The notes beneath the pieces are model-generated. The model ran no database searches. It was not told the DNA's origin and worked only from the letters and a program-made list of their open reading frames with translations. This document shows positions 9,142 to 16,393 of a stretch of DNA of 64,000 nucleotides, one piece after another. The position numbers were made by a program, and so were the translations under genes. The stretch is taken from NCBI RefSeq assembly GCF_035784015.1, contig NZ_JALKOW010000002.1; one strand, written 5' to 3'. Numbering within the stretch: the first letter of the stretch is position 1; each line of letters starts with the position of its first letter. This stretch comes from Comamonas sp009360615 (lineage in GTDB: Bacteria > Pseudomonadota > Gammaproteobacteria > Burkholderiales > Burkholderiaceae_C).

Positions 9142-9552
9142 ATGATGCCAAGGTCTTTGAAGACTGTTTTGCTGCTGGCGCTGACAGCGCTGGCAGCTTG
9201 TGACTTCTCCGAGCAACCAGCACCGCTGAGCAGACAGGCCCAGGCCACGCGCGACGCGCCGCCGGAGCAGGTTTTCAAAGGTGTGCTGGCAGGCCAGCCG
9301 GTGTTCCTGCTGGTCCATGACTGCGAGGTCTTTCTCGTGGAGCCTCTGGAAAAAGACGAGGTCCGCTGGGAAAAGGTATTGGCCCCCGAGCCATATCCTT
9401 TCTTCACCTCCTGCCAGAGGCAGTCCATCCGGCATGAGGCCGGCGTGCTTTCGGTCACGCTGGGGCGCATGGCCTTTGGCGCAGGCGGCTGCTGTGCCAC
9501 GGGAGGTGATTACCGTTCCACGGACGGCAGGAACTGGAAAAAGACCTCCTGA
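9142..9552 (+). CDS. Small putative lipoprotein, unknown function
   Basis: A 136-residue protein (start at 9142, or 9145 since two ATG codons are adjacent). A hydrophobic signal (LKTVLLLALTALAAC) ends in the lipobox LAAC with Cys20, so the mature protein would be lipid-anchored, probably in the outer membrane. The mature part begins with a flexible Pro/Gln/Ala linker and contains four further cysteines: one in VHDCEV, one in FFTSCQ and a CC pair in GAGGCCATGG. It ends in YRSTDGRNWKKTS. I do not recognise the family. It is divergent from the Ntn hydrolase and convergent with the ABC-F gene. An upstream in-frame start at 9100 was not used because it would bury the signal peptide. Confidence 0.65.
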   Translation: MMPRSLKTVLLLALTALAACDFSEQPAPLSRQAQATRDAPPEQVFKGVLAGQPVFLLVHDCEVFLVEPLEKDEVRWEKVLAPEPYPFFTSCQRQSIRHEAGVLSVTLGRMAFGAGGCCATGGDYRSTDGRNWKKTS

Positions 9553-9631
9553 AGCTCTGAAGTCGAAACAAGGGGGCAGGTGCGAGCCCGCAGGCTGGAT
9601 GCGCGGCGGTGGACCGAGCCGGCTCCAGCGG

Positions 9632-11263
9632 TCAGAGTGCTGTCAATGCCCATGTCCCGGCGGCAAAGTTCAGCTGGTGCGTCAACTCCAGAGCCTGAAG
9701 CAGCATCGCATCGTGCGAGACGATGAGCAGCGTGCCCGCGTATTGGCACAACATGCTCTCCAGCGCCTGCAGGGACGGCAGATCCAGATGATTGTCGGGC
9801 TCGTCCAGCAGCAGCAGTTGCGCGGGTTGATCGCGGTAGAGTGCGCAGGCCATGGCGGCCTTGAGGCGTTCGCCACCGCTGAGCTGTCCGGTGGGCTGGT
9901 CGACATGGCGCGCGTCCAGCCCTAGCTGTGCCAGCCGCATGCGCTGCAGCGCTTCGGGCGTGCGCGGACTTGCAGCCAGCAGCTGACTCAGCACCGATGA
10001 GGAGGCTTGCAGCAGGCGCTGGTGCTGATCGAGCAGGGCATGCGGTACATTCAGCTTGCATTCGCCCGCCAGCGGTTGCAGCTGAGCGGCCAGCAGTTGC
10101 AACAGCGTGGACTTGCCGCAGCCGTTGGGCCCGGTGATGGCCATGCGTTGACCGGCGCGCAGCACAAGGCTCAGGGGTGAGTGTCTTGCCACATGAGGCA
10201 GTTGCACTTCGCGCAGTTCTGCCACTATGCGATCTCCAAGGTTCGTCAGTCCCTGCGGCAGATGCCAGTGAATGCTCTCGGCCTGCCAGTCCACCTGGCG
10301 CTGAAGCGCCAGGGCGGCCTCGCGCACACTCTGGTTCAGGGCTTCACGCGCTGCGGTCTGCCGGGTCGCCAGCTTGCCGCCTGAAGCTTGGGCGCGCTCC
10401 TTGCCTGCGTCCAGCAGAATCTTGGCCTGGTTGCCGTTCTTGCCCAGTTTTTCACCGCGAGCCTGCCTGCGACTCTGACGTTCCTGTTGCGTGCGCAAGG
10501 CTTGATCGGCGCGGCTGCGCTCCAGCTTGAGTCGTGCCAGTTGGTCTTGGGCATTCCGGCTTTGCTGGTGCTGGACTTCTCTATAGAAAGAGTAGTTGCC
10601 ACCGTAGATTGTGATTGCGCTGGCGCTCAGTTCCGCCACAGAGTCCATGACTTCCAGCAAGACCCGGTCATGGCTGATCAGCAAAAGGCCACCGCGCCAT
10701 TGCCGCAGTTGCTGCGCCAGGGCTGAGCGGCTGGCAGCATCCAGGTGGTTGCTGGGCTCGTCGAGAATCAGAAAATCGGCCTGGGCCAGCTGTGCACCCA
10801 GCAGAGCGACCTGCATGGCCTGACCGCCGCTGAGCTGGCAGGCAGGGGTTTGCGGTGACAGCCGGGGCAGGCCGACCCGCTCGAGCTGCGCCTGAAACTG
10901 CTGACGTATATCCCAGCGCTCGGCCAGCAGTTCGAAGTCGCTGGCTTCGCAACTGCCTTGTTCAATACGGTCCAGTGCCTGCAGTGTGCCGCTCAGCCCT
11001 GCGAGCGCAGCAAGGTTCAGGTCTGGACGGGTCGCCAGCGGGTTCTGCGGCAGATAGTGAATGCGGCCCGCACGCGTCACGCTGCCGCAGCCGGGAGACA
11101 GCTCTCCAGCCAGGATGCGGGCCAGCACGGTCTTGCCCACGCCATTGCGGCCCACCAGAGCCGAGCGCAGAGAGCCGAAGTTGCAGCACAGATTGGAAAA
11201 GAGTGGCCGCCCATTGGGCAGCATGTAGGAGACGCCATGCAGCGTCAGGCGAGCTTCTGCCAT
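9632..11263 (-). CDS. ABC-F family ATPase (ribosome-associated type)
   Basis: A 543-residue protein with two nucleotide-binding domains in tandem and no membrane segments, the ABC-F layout. Domain 1 has Walker A GRNGVGKT at 38-45, signature LSGGQAMQ and Walker B LILDEPSNHLD. The linker (~230-320) is basic and rich in Arg/Gln (QERQSRRQARGEKLGKNG). Domain 2 has GPNGCGKSTLL, LSGGERLKAAM and LLLLDEPDNHLD. Such proteins bind the ribosomal E site and aid translation or antibiotic resistance. This one is closer in length to housekeeping Uup/YheS-like members than to target-protection proteins, but subfamily is uncertain. Start: ATG 11263, with a GTG at 11293 also possible; neither has a convincing ribosome-binding site. 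Confidence 0.85.
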   Translation of the reverse strand: MAEARLTLHGVSYMLPNGRPLFSNLCCNFGSLRSALVGRNGVGKTVLARILAGELSPGCGSVTRAGRIHYLPQNPLATRPDLNLAALAGLSGTLQALDRIEQGSCEASDFELLAERWDIRQQFQAQLERVGLPRLSPQTPACQLSGGQAMQVALLGAQLAQADFLILDEPSNHLDAASRSALAQQLRQWRGGLLLISHDRVLLEVMDSVAELSASAITIYGGNYSFYREVQHQQSRNAQDQLARLKLERSRADQALRTQQERQSRRQARGEKLGKNGNQAKILLDAGKERAQASGGKLATRQTAAREALNQSVREAALALQRQVDWQAESIHWHLPQGLTNLGDRIVAELREVQLPHVARHSPLSLVLRAGQRMAITGPNGCGKSTLLQLLAAQLQPLAGECKLNVPHALLDQHQRLLQASSSVLSQLLAASPRTPEALQRMRLAQLGLDARHVDQPTGQLSGGERLKAAMACALYRDQPAQLLLLDEPDNHLDLPSLQALESMLCQYAGTLLIVSHDAMLLQALELTHQLNFAAGTWALTAL

Positions 11264-11431
11264 AGAACCATGCGATGGGTTGATGCCGAACACCCCTGGC
11301 TGCGCATAACGGTGGCAGCGAAAGGAAGGAGGGATGGTGGCCGTCAGTCAGACGGCGGCATCAATGGCGCATGGGTGAAGGGCCTCGTTGGAAAGTGGAA
11401 GTAGTCGATTTTAGGCAGTGCGGTGCCGAGG

Positions 11432-12334
11432 TCAAGCAAGGCGTGGCTGATTGCCGAATTCCGCTAGCACTTTCAGCACGCTGGCGACCGCCGGGTTCAG
11501 GGCTGGCAACTGGCGATGGGCGATGGCCATGGGGCGCATCAAGGTGGGTGACAGATGTCGTATCTGCACGCTGCTCCGTTGTTGCTGCTCTTCCATGGCT
11601 TCCAGCGGCAACAGGGCCGCAGCCTGACCGGCTGCCGCCAGGCTTTTGAGCGCTTCGGTATAGGTCAGAGCGATGAAGGGGCGAGGGCTGAGGCCGGCCT
11701 GGCCGAACCAGCCGGCGATCAGGCCGTGCATCTGCGTGGCGGAGGCAAAGCAGGCCCAGGGGCGGCTTGCCAGCCATTCGGGGCTGATGCGGTCAGGAAC
11801 CGTCCAGGATGCGGGCAACAGAGCCACCATGGGATCGTTACGCCAAGGCGTGAGCGTGATCTCTGCCGTCTCTGCCTGTGGGCTGGCGACCAGGCCGATA
11901 TCCAGCGTTCCGGCCTTGAGGCGTTGCATGGAGTCGGCCGAGCCCACTGCCTCCAGCCTGATGTCTATGCCGGGGCTGTGACGACTCAAGGCATCGAGCA
12001 TCAGCGGAAACAGCCGGATGTTGACCCCGGCCGACACGCCTACCTTGACCAGGCCGGCGCGGCCGCTTGCATGGCGCTGCACCTCATCGATCAGGTCGTC
12101 GCCGGCCTCCAGCAGCTTGCGTCCTTTCTGCACCAGCACCTGGCCGGCCGACGTCAGTTCTGCCTGGCGCCTGCCGCGCAGCAACAGCGTGGCGTTCATG
12201 CGTGTCTCCAGCTCCTTGATGTGCAGGCTGACCGTGGGTGGCGCCAGATGCAGCGCCTGGGCTGCCGCGGCAAAGGTGCCGAGATCGGCGATGGCAATCA
12301 GCGTCTGCAACTGGTCGAGATTCAGGTTTCGCAT
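11432..12334 (-). CDS. LysR family transcriptional regulator
   Basis: 300 residues. The N-terminal winged helix-turn-helix is at about 3-62 (LDQLQTLIAIADLGTFAAAA, then APPTVSLHIKELE). The effector-binding domain follows from ~90 (GLVKVGVSAGVNIRLFPLML). The ATG at 12334 gives the canonical MxxLNLDQLQTL start; the frame is open further upstream but that part is not protein-like. A 20-bp perfect palindrome lies 21-40 bp before the start and is probably its own binding site. No obvious target gene is divergent within 400 bp, so regulation of itself or of a distant gene is likely. It lies 138 bp upstream of nothing on its own strand except the intergenic space before ABC-F regions, and is not clearly in an operon. 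Confidence 0.88.
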   Translation of the reverse strand: MRNLNLDQLQTLIAIADLGTFAAAAQALHLAPPTVSLHIKELETRMNATLLLRGRRQAELTSAGQVLVQKGRKLLEAGDDLIDEVQRHASGRAGLVKVGVSAGVNIRLFPLMLDALSRHSPGIDIRLEAVGSADSMQRLKAGTLDIGLVASPQAETAEITLTPWRNDPMVALLPASWTVPDRISPEWLASRPWACFASATQMHGLIAGWFGQAGLSPRPFIALTYTEALKSLAAAGQAAALLPLEAMEEQQQRSSVQIRHLSPTLMRPMAIAHRQLPALNPAVASVLKVLAEFGNQPRLA

Positions 12335-12343
12335 GGGTATTGA

Positions 12344-12374
12344 ATCAGATTTTCTGATCTGAATGGTCAGATCA
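12344..12374. promoter_or_regulatory. Overlapping palindromes, likely LysR operator
   Basis: Two inverted repeats overlap by four bases: ATCAGA-TTT-TCTGAT at 12344-12358 and the perfect TGATCTGAATGGTCAGATCA at 12355-12374 (8-bp arms, 4-bp centre). They share the half-site ATCAGA/TCTGAT and sit immediately upstream of the LysR start, where this family's autoregulatory sites are usually found. Confidence 0.6.
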
Positions 12375-12759
12375 TTCAACTTTACAGATGCTTGGCGGAC
12401 AAAGACCATTGGCCGACCATGAAAAATCATCGAATTGAACACCCTGAGACGGGCTATGACGCGTTGGATGACAGGACTGCAGCTGTGCCCAAGCACGGGC
12501 TCGAAGCTGCAGGATCTGGGCAGGCCAGCGCACAGCGCTGGCTGGCACGAGTCCGGGGTTGGCTGGAGCGCGCCGAGGCGCGAGTGATGGCTGGGTTCAG
12601 GGTGCCTCCGAATGGCGGCTGAAGAGGATTGCGAGACGGCTTTCAAAGGGCTGCCGCTTACGGCAGAAGCGCGGAGATGATGACAGCAATCCTCTTGTCA
12701 GGCAGGACCCAGTCGGCGTTACATTGCGGGTTGCTGTGTCAGAGAGTCTTGGAGAGCTT
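12375..12759. other. Intergenic region between the LysR regulator and the VOC gene
   Basis: About 385 bp without a supported gene. A 7-bp stem with a 5-base loop (GCCAGCG at 12524 pairing with CGCTGGC ending at 12542) is present without a T-run. Open frames crossing the region lack start signals and recognisable motifs. Confidence 0.5.
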
Positions 12760-13155
12760 ATGTTGTTCAAGCACATTCAAACCGTTGTGCTGTTTGTCCC
12801 TGATATCGACGCTGCAGCCATGTGGTATGCCGAACTGTTTCAGGTGCAGGTGCAGTATGAGAATCATCACTATGCGTTCATCAGCACGCCGGCATGTCTG
12901 ATCGGATTCCACCCACTTGATAGCAAGTGCCCAGGCGGAGCCGGCGGGACAACCGTTTACTGGGAGGTGGATGATCTGCATTTGGCACGGCAGGAACTGG
13001 AGCGACGAGGAGCAGTCTTGTTCCGTGGCCCGATCGTTACCAGTCTTGGCGCTGTTGTGGCCATGTTGCTCGATCCGTTTGGCTGCACCATAGGTCTGAA
13101 TCAGGCTGGCATTCAGCCGGTACAGCCAATCCAGAGCTTGCCGGAGGCCAGCTAG
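12760..13155 (+). CDS. VOC family (glyoxalase/bleomycin-resistance fold) protein
   Basis: A 131-residue single-unit VOC protein: βαβββ repeats beginning VVLFVPDIDAAAMWYAELF, then TVYWEVDDLHLARQELERRG and a C-terminal PFGCTIGLNQ motif. Metal-binding positions typical of the fold would be His/Glu near the strand starts, of which E in YWEVDD is visible. Members include metalloenzymes such as dioxygenases and glyoxalase I as well as binding proteins, so function cannot be fixed. The ATG at 12760 has GGAGAG 5 bases upstream. A strong stem-loop follows the stop. Confidence 0.82.
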   Translation: MLFKHIQTVVLFVPDIDAAAMWYAELFQVQVQYENHHYAFISTPACLIGFHPLDSKCPGGAGGTTVYWEVDDLHLARQELERRGAVLFRGPIVTSLGAVVAMLLDPFGCTIGLNQAGIQPVQPIQSLPEAS

Positions 13156-13162
13156 CGGCCCA

Positions 13163-13200
13163 GACCCAGGCTCAAGCGAATGCGCAATCAAGCCTGGGTC
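13163..13200. terminator. Stem-loop after the VOC gene
   Basis: A perfect 10-bp stem, GACCCAGGCT (13163-13172) with AGCCTGGGTC (13191-13200), around an 18-base loop, 7 bp after the VOC stop. There is no T-run, so termination by this element alone is uncertain. Confidence 0.4.
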
Positions 13201-13296
13201 GAGTGCGGCATTGATCTGCCGTGTTCAGCCCGACTGAGGACGGGCAGGCTCAGTGTCAAAATATCGACATTGTTTGCTTTTCTTCATGAGGAATCG

Positions 13297-13941
13297 ATGC
13301 GTGCATTGGCGGAGCTTCTGGAGCGTGACGAACCGGCTCTGCCGCTGATTCAGGCCTGGGCGCAGGATGCGAGCATTCCTGTGGAGTGCCTTCCTCCTTC
13401 GGCGCAGAGCGACTCCGTGTTGCTGGCATTGCAGGTCACGACGCGCTCGCCGCTCGGGGCAGTCGCACATGGAACCGGAGGAATCCTGGTCGACGGAGGC
13501 TGGCTCAGAATGCTGGGCTGCGGGCATGCCAGGCTCACACGCGATCTAGCGAGCTGGAATCGCGGGCGTAGTAGGGGGTTCTTGTTGATAGCCGACGATG
13601 CGGTGGGCGGATTCTTTGCGATCAACGGCGGAGCGCTCGGTGAAGATCTGGGTGCTGTCCATTACCTGGCTCCGGATACCTGGGCCTGGGAATCGCTGGA
13701 AATCGGGCATGCGGCTTTTGTGCAATGGGCTTTCACCGAGGCGCTGCGCGACTTCTACCGTGATTTGCGCTGGGAAGGCTGGCAAGCCGAGGTGGCGCAG
13801 ATGGGCAACGATGCCTGTCTGAGCTTTTATCCCTTTCTTTTCACGCGGCAGGGCAGTGTGCGTTCGAGCGCGCGAAAGCCCGTGCCGGCAGCCGAGCACT
13901 ATGCGCTCATGAGCAGCCGCGGCCTGTCGGATCAATGCTGA
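13297..13941 (+). CDS. DUF2625 family protein
   Basis: A 214-residue cytosolic-looking protein matching the DUF2625 pattern. It opens RALAELLERDEPALPLIQAW, has LGAVAHGTGGILVDGGWLRM (residues ~55-74) and GGFFAINGGALGEDLGAVHY (~108-127), then DTWAWESLEIGHAAFVQW and a C-terminal FYPFLFT. The family has no established role; its glycine-rich hairpins recall SMI1/KNR4-like proteins, but that is only a resemblance. The ATG at 13297 follows GAGGAATCG. It is not linked in an operon to either neighbour. Confidence 0.8.
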   Translation: MRALAELLERDEPALPLIQAWAQDASIPVECLPPSAQSDSVLLALQVTTRSPLGAVAHGTGGILVDGGWLRMLGCGHARLTRDLASWNRGRSRGFLLIADDAVGGFFAINGGALGEDLGAVHYLAPDTWAWESLEIGHAAFVQWAFTEALRDFYRDLRWEGWQAEVAQMGNDACLSFYPFLFTRQGSVRSSARKPVPAAEHYALMSSRGLSDQC

Positions 13942-14004
13942 TGTGGTCAATGCATGCGGAGCGGGCCGGTCGGATTGCCGAGTGCGGCTCGGCTGGTGCC
14001 GGTC

Positions 14005-14547
14005 TCAGCGGTGGCGCGGACCGGTTGGAGCTTGCTGTCTTGCAGCGGCCATCTCGACCAGTTTGGCAATCGTGTTCATGTTTCTGGCCGTACCCTGGGT
14101 TGCAACAGGGATCTTTAGCCTGGAGCAGCCCATCCCAGAGCGATAAGCCACATAGATTTCGCGCCGTCCGAGCTGAAGCAGCTCGTCCTTGCAGCCGCTG
14201 ACCCGGGACAGCGCATCTGCCGGCGGTGCCTGGACGAGAAAGATGGCCACGGTGCGATTGCGCGGGGCATTGGCAAAAGGGTTGGCCGGCAGCACCTCGG
14301 CCATCTCCCGGGCCGTGCGCACAAAGACGTCCATGGGCCTGCCTGCATGGTCGCTGAGGCGCCGCGTCAATGCCGACTTGAGCTGCGGCTCGCTGTTATC
14401 CGCCTCCAGCAACACATTGCCACTCGCGATATAGGTCTGTACCTGTGCGAAGCCTTCGGCTTCACAGAGGGACTTGAGCTGGGCCATGGGGAATTTGCCG
14501 CTTTTGCCGACATGGACGGCACGCAGCAGAGCGATATAGACGGGCAG
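14005..14547 (-). CDS. DUF1697 domain protein, no standard start codon
   Basis: Family members usually begin with a short strand and the pattern Y-x-A-L-L-R-x-N-V-G followed by MAxLxxLCE. Here MAQLKSLCEAEGF starts at the ATG at 14487, but the in-frame codons just upstream still read PVYIALLRAVHVGKSGKFP, the expected family N-terminus. No ATG, GTG or TTG exists in this frame upstream of 14487; the best-placed codon is CTG at 14547-14545, giving about 180 residues, the usual family length. Either CTG is used, or a start mutation leaves a 160-residue product from 14487. The rest is intact: YIASGNVLLEAD, then LPANPF and a C-terminal GMGCSRLKIPVATQGTARN. The function of the family is unknown. Confidence 0.75.
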   Translation of the reverse strand: MPVYIALLRAVHVGKSGKFPMAQLKSLCEAEGFAQVQTYIASGNVLLEADNSEPQLKSALTRRLSDHAGRPMDVFVRTAREMAEVLPANPFANAPRNRTVAIFLVQAPPADALSRVSGCKDELLQLGRREIYVAYRSGMGCSRLKIPVATQGTARNMNTIAKLVEMAAARQQAPTGPRHR

Positions 14548-14679
14548 GTGACAAACCTGGGCTGGATCTTGAACGGTGGGCCTGCCTCTATGCTCGGGCC
14601 TGCTGACGCAAGCCTCGGGAGGGGGCTGTCCTGTACCGAGGCCTCCGGCCTGTGCTGGCCGTGGCGCTCCCGTGCGGTC

Positions 14680-14938
14680 ATGGACGGCCGGCGCACCGAA
14701 CCCGTGATGTCCAGTGCCACGCGAGCTGCGGGGTCCATGCAGTCCATGGCCAGGGAAGCGGCCTTGATGCCTTGTTCCAGAATTTGCGGCTCATTTCCAG
14801 GCGTTTGCAATGCCCGTCCGTCCAGGTCGTTCCGAAGCCGACGCCAAAGCCGGGGCCGTTGGCACTGCGGCTGCTGCCGCCCCTGCAGGTGTCGTTGCTG
14901 GTCGTTATCTTCTGATCCTGGCTTGCTCCCGTGCCTCG
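14680..14938 (-). pseudogene. Frameshifted small cysteine-containing secreted-type protein
   Basis: Two adjacent frames on the minus strand look like one protein. The first (about 14920-14775) reads DTCRGGSSRSANGPGFGVGF, then GTTWTDGHCKRLEMSRKFWN. The second (14771-14682) continues GIKAASLAMDCMDPAARVAL and DITGS. Both have the G/C third-position bias of local genes. They join if one base is restored near 14771-14774. I recall small betaproteobacterial proteins with this GxGxGFG-TTWxDxxC-RxxW-CxxPxxRxAL pattern but know no function. No start codon is visible in the first frame, and that frame is the same as that of the secreted protein ending at 14990. It is called a pseudogene unless the indel is a sequencing error. 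Confidence 0.55.
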
Positions 14939-14989
14939 GCCTTGAAGGCCCCGGCTCGGGGGCAGTGCAGCGGGAGCCGCCGGCCTTGA

Positions 14990-15688
14990 CTAATTGGCAG
15001 CCGAGTTCGCCCACCCATAGGCATTGCCCGACGTGCCACCGCCGTTGGAGCCGCCGATGGCCGTTCCCAGGCTGAAGCCGCTCGTGCTGGCGTTGCCCGC
15101 CGAGGCGGCCCCGGAGTGATTGCTGGTCGAGGTTCCGGCCGGTCCCGATAACGCCTGCGAGTTTGCTCCGAAGTAGGCGTTGGTATGGGCCGTGCTGTTC
15201 ACCGCTGCAATGCCATTGCCGATGGACGCTGTTCCGGCCACATTCTGGGTGCTGGAGTTGGCGTAGCCGCCTGCACCGCCGCTCACCAGCCTGCCCGGAG
15301 CGTAGCCGAGGTAGTTGCTGCCCACATCGGAGTGCGCATTGGCGTTGGTAGTTCCATAGCCACCGGCAGCACCGCCCCCGCTGGTGGCGGCAAGACTGGT
15401 GACGGTTCCCGTCGTGAATGCGCTTCCTCCGACATTCGAGTGGCCCGAGGCCACGGGTCCCCAGGAGCCGGTGGTGCCTGTACTGATACCAAAGCCTCCG
15501 GCCTGAGCGCCTGCCGTTGCGCTATTGAGGCTCAATGCACTGCCGGTGCCGGAGCTGGCTGCCGAAGAATAAGTGGCCGACGCGGCATTCGTGCCCGTGT
15601 TGGTTGCAGCAAGGCTGGAGCTGCTGGCTGCAGCGGATGCCACACCCGCCAACGCAACAACCGCCATCACAATCGAAGAGTTCTTCAT
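14990..15688 (-). CDS. Secreted Gly/Ser/Ala/Thr-rich repetitive protein, unknown
   Basis: 232 residues from the ATG at 15688 (AAAGGAATGATC upstream; a second ATG at 15694 is possible). Residues 1-20 are a Sec signal peptide (VMAVVALAGVASAA). The mature part has no cysteine, almost no charge and is mostly G, S, A, T and N. It carries irregular repeats in which an aromatic glycine corner (GGFG at 64, GGYG at 109, GGYA at 140) is followed by a histidine motif (GHSN at 82, AHSD at 118, AHTN at 167, NHSG at 190). This composition suits a surface fibre, matrix or amyloid-like protein, but it matches neither CsgA nor FapC repeats that I know. Downstream in the same direction lies a broken cysteine-containing gene. 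Confidence 0.7.
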   Translation of the reverse strand: MKNSSIVMAVVALAGVASAAASSSSLAATNTGTNAASATYSSAASSGTGSALSLNSATAGAQAGGFGISTGTTGSWGPVASGHSNVGGSAFTTGTVTSLAATSGGGAAGGYGTTNANAHSDVGSNYLGYAPGRLVSGGAGGYANSSTQNVAGTASIGNGIAAVNSTAHTNAYFGANSQALSGPAGTSTSNHSGAASAGNASTSGFSLGTAIGGSNGGGTSGNAYGWANSAAN

Positions 15689-16393
15689 GATCATTCCTTT
15701 GAATAGCCAGTTCGCGGGCCACCGGGGAGGTTCCAGGCGCGAGACCATGTGCCGCGGGCCAATGATCTGTGCCAGCCGCTCTCGCGTTTTGGCCTGGAGA
15801 TGTCTGTTCCAAAACGTTCCTTCGGTTAATGGCAGTTTCCGCAGCCCGGCTGAAAACAGAAATACCTTGTTCGGGCAGGTATTGGCATGCGCCAGACGGG
15901 GTGTGCTATTTTTATAATTTATTGAAATTCAATACTTAATTGCTATCAACAATGAAGTGAAGCCGGAAGATTCCGGTGATGTTTCAAAGTGTAAATTTCA
16001 GAGCAATGTCGTGATTCAATTGCAGGCATGCTTTGCATGTGCGCTCTTCATGAAGAGAAATCTCTGCAGGCCGTGGATCTCGGATGTCCATGCGGGGGCC
16101 TTCTGTTTGTCAATTCTTTGCGAGTCACTCCGGGGGGCGCAGTATTTGCTGCATTCATGATCGGTCGGCTCGCACTGACGGGAGACGCAGATGCTCGTCT
16201 GCGGATGAGGAAAGGTTTTCACTTCCCATTGCGGGGGGGGCAGGCTCGCATGGTCACGGCCGCAAGCCAATCCGTGGCGGATGCGGTTGCTGCCGCCCGG
16301 TTCAAGACCGCACCGGGAGTGTCTGGCGTCTTCTTGCGGGCGCGAGCGATGGGATTTTTCGTTCCGATCGCTCGCCGGAGTGTCAAGCCGTCA
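15689..16393. other. 705-bp intergenic region with an AT-rich island
   Basis: Between the repetitive secreted protein (transcribed leftward from 15688) and the end of ttrA. An AT-rich island at about 15906-15955 contains the palindrome ATTGAA-A-TTCAAT (15921-15933) and A/T stretches; it is the best candidate for the promoter or regulator site of the secreted protein, which would leave a leader of some 200 bases. Open frames in 16000-16390 show no recognisable protein. Confidence 0.4.
16342..16375 (-). terminator. Stem-loop downstream of ttrA
   Basis: A perfect 9-bp stem, GCGAGCGAT (16342-16350) and ATCGCTCGC (16367-16375), with a 16-base loop, begins 18 bp after the ttrA stop codon at 16394. 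No T-run follows, so it may act as a 3' end stabiliser or a Rho-assisted terminator. Confidence 0.45.

Noticed and set aside
16000..16390. Plus-strand open frame beginning near 16028 as a gene upstream of the ttr region
   Set aside because: It runs on as the antisense frame of ttrA and has no ribosome-binding site or known motif.
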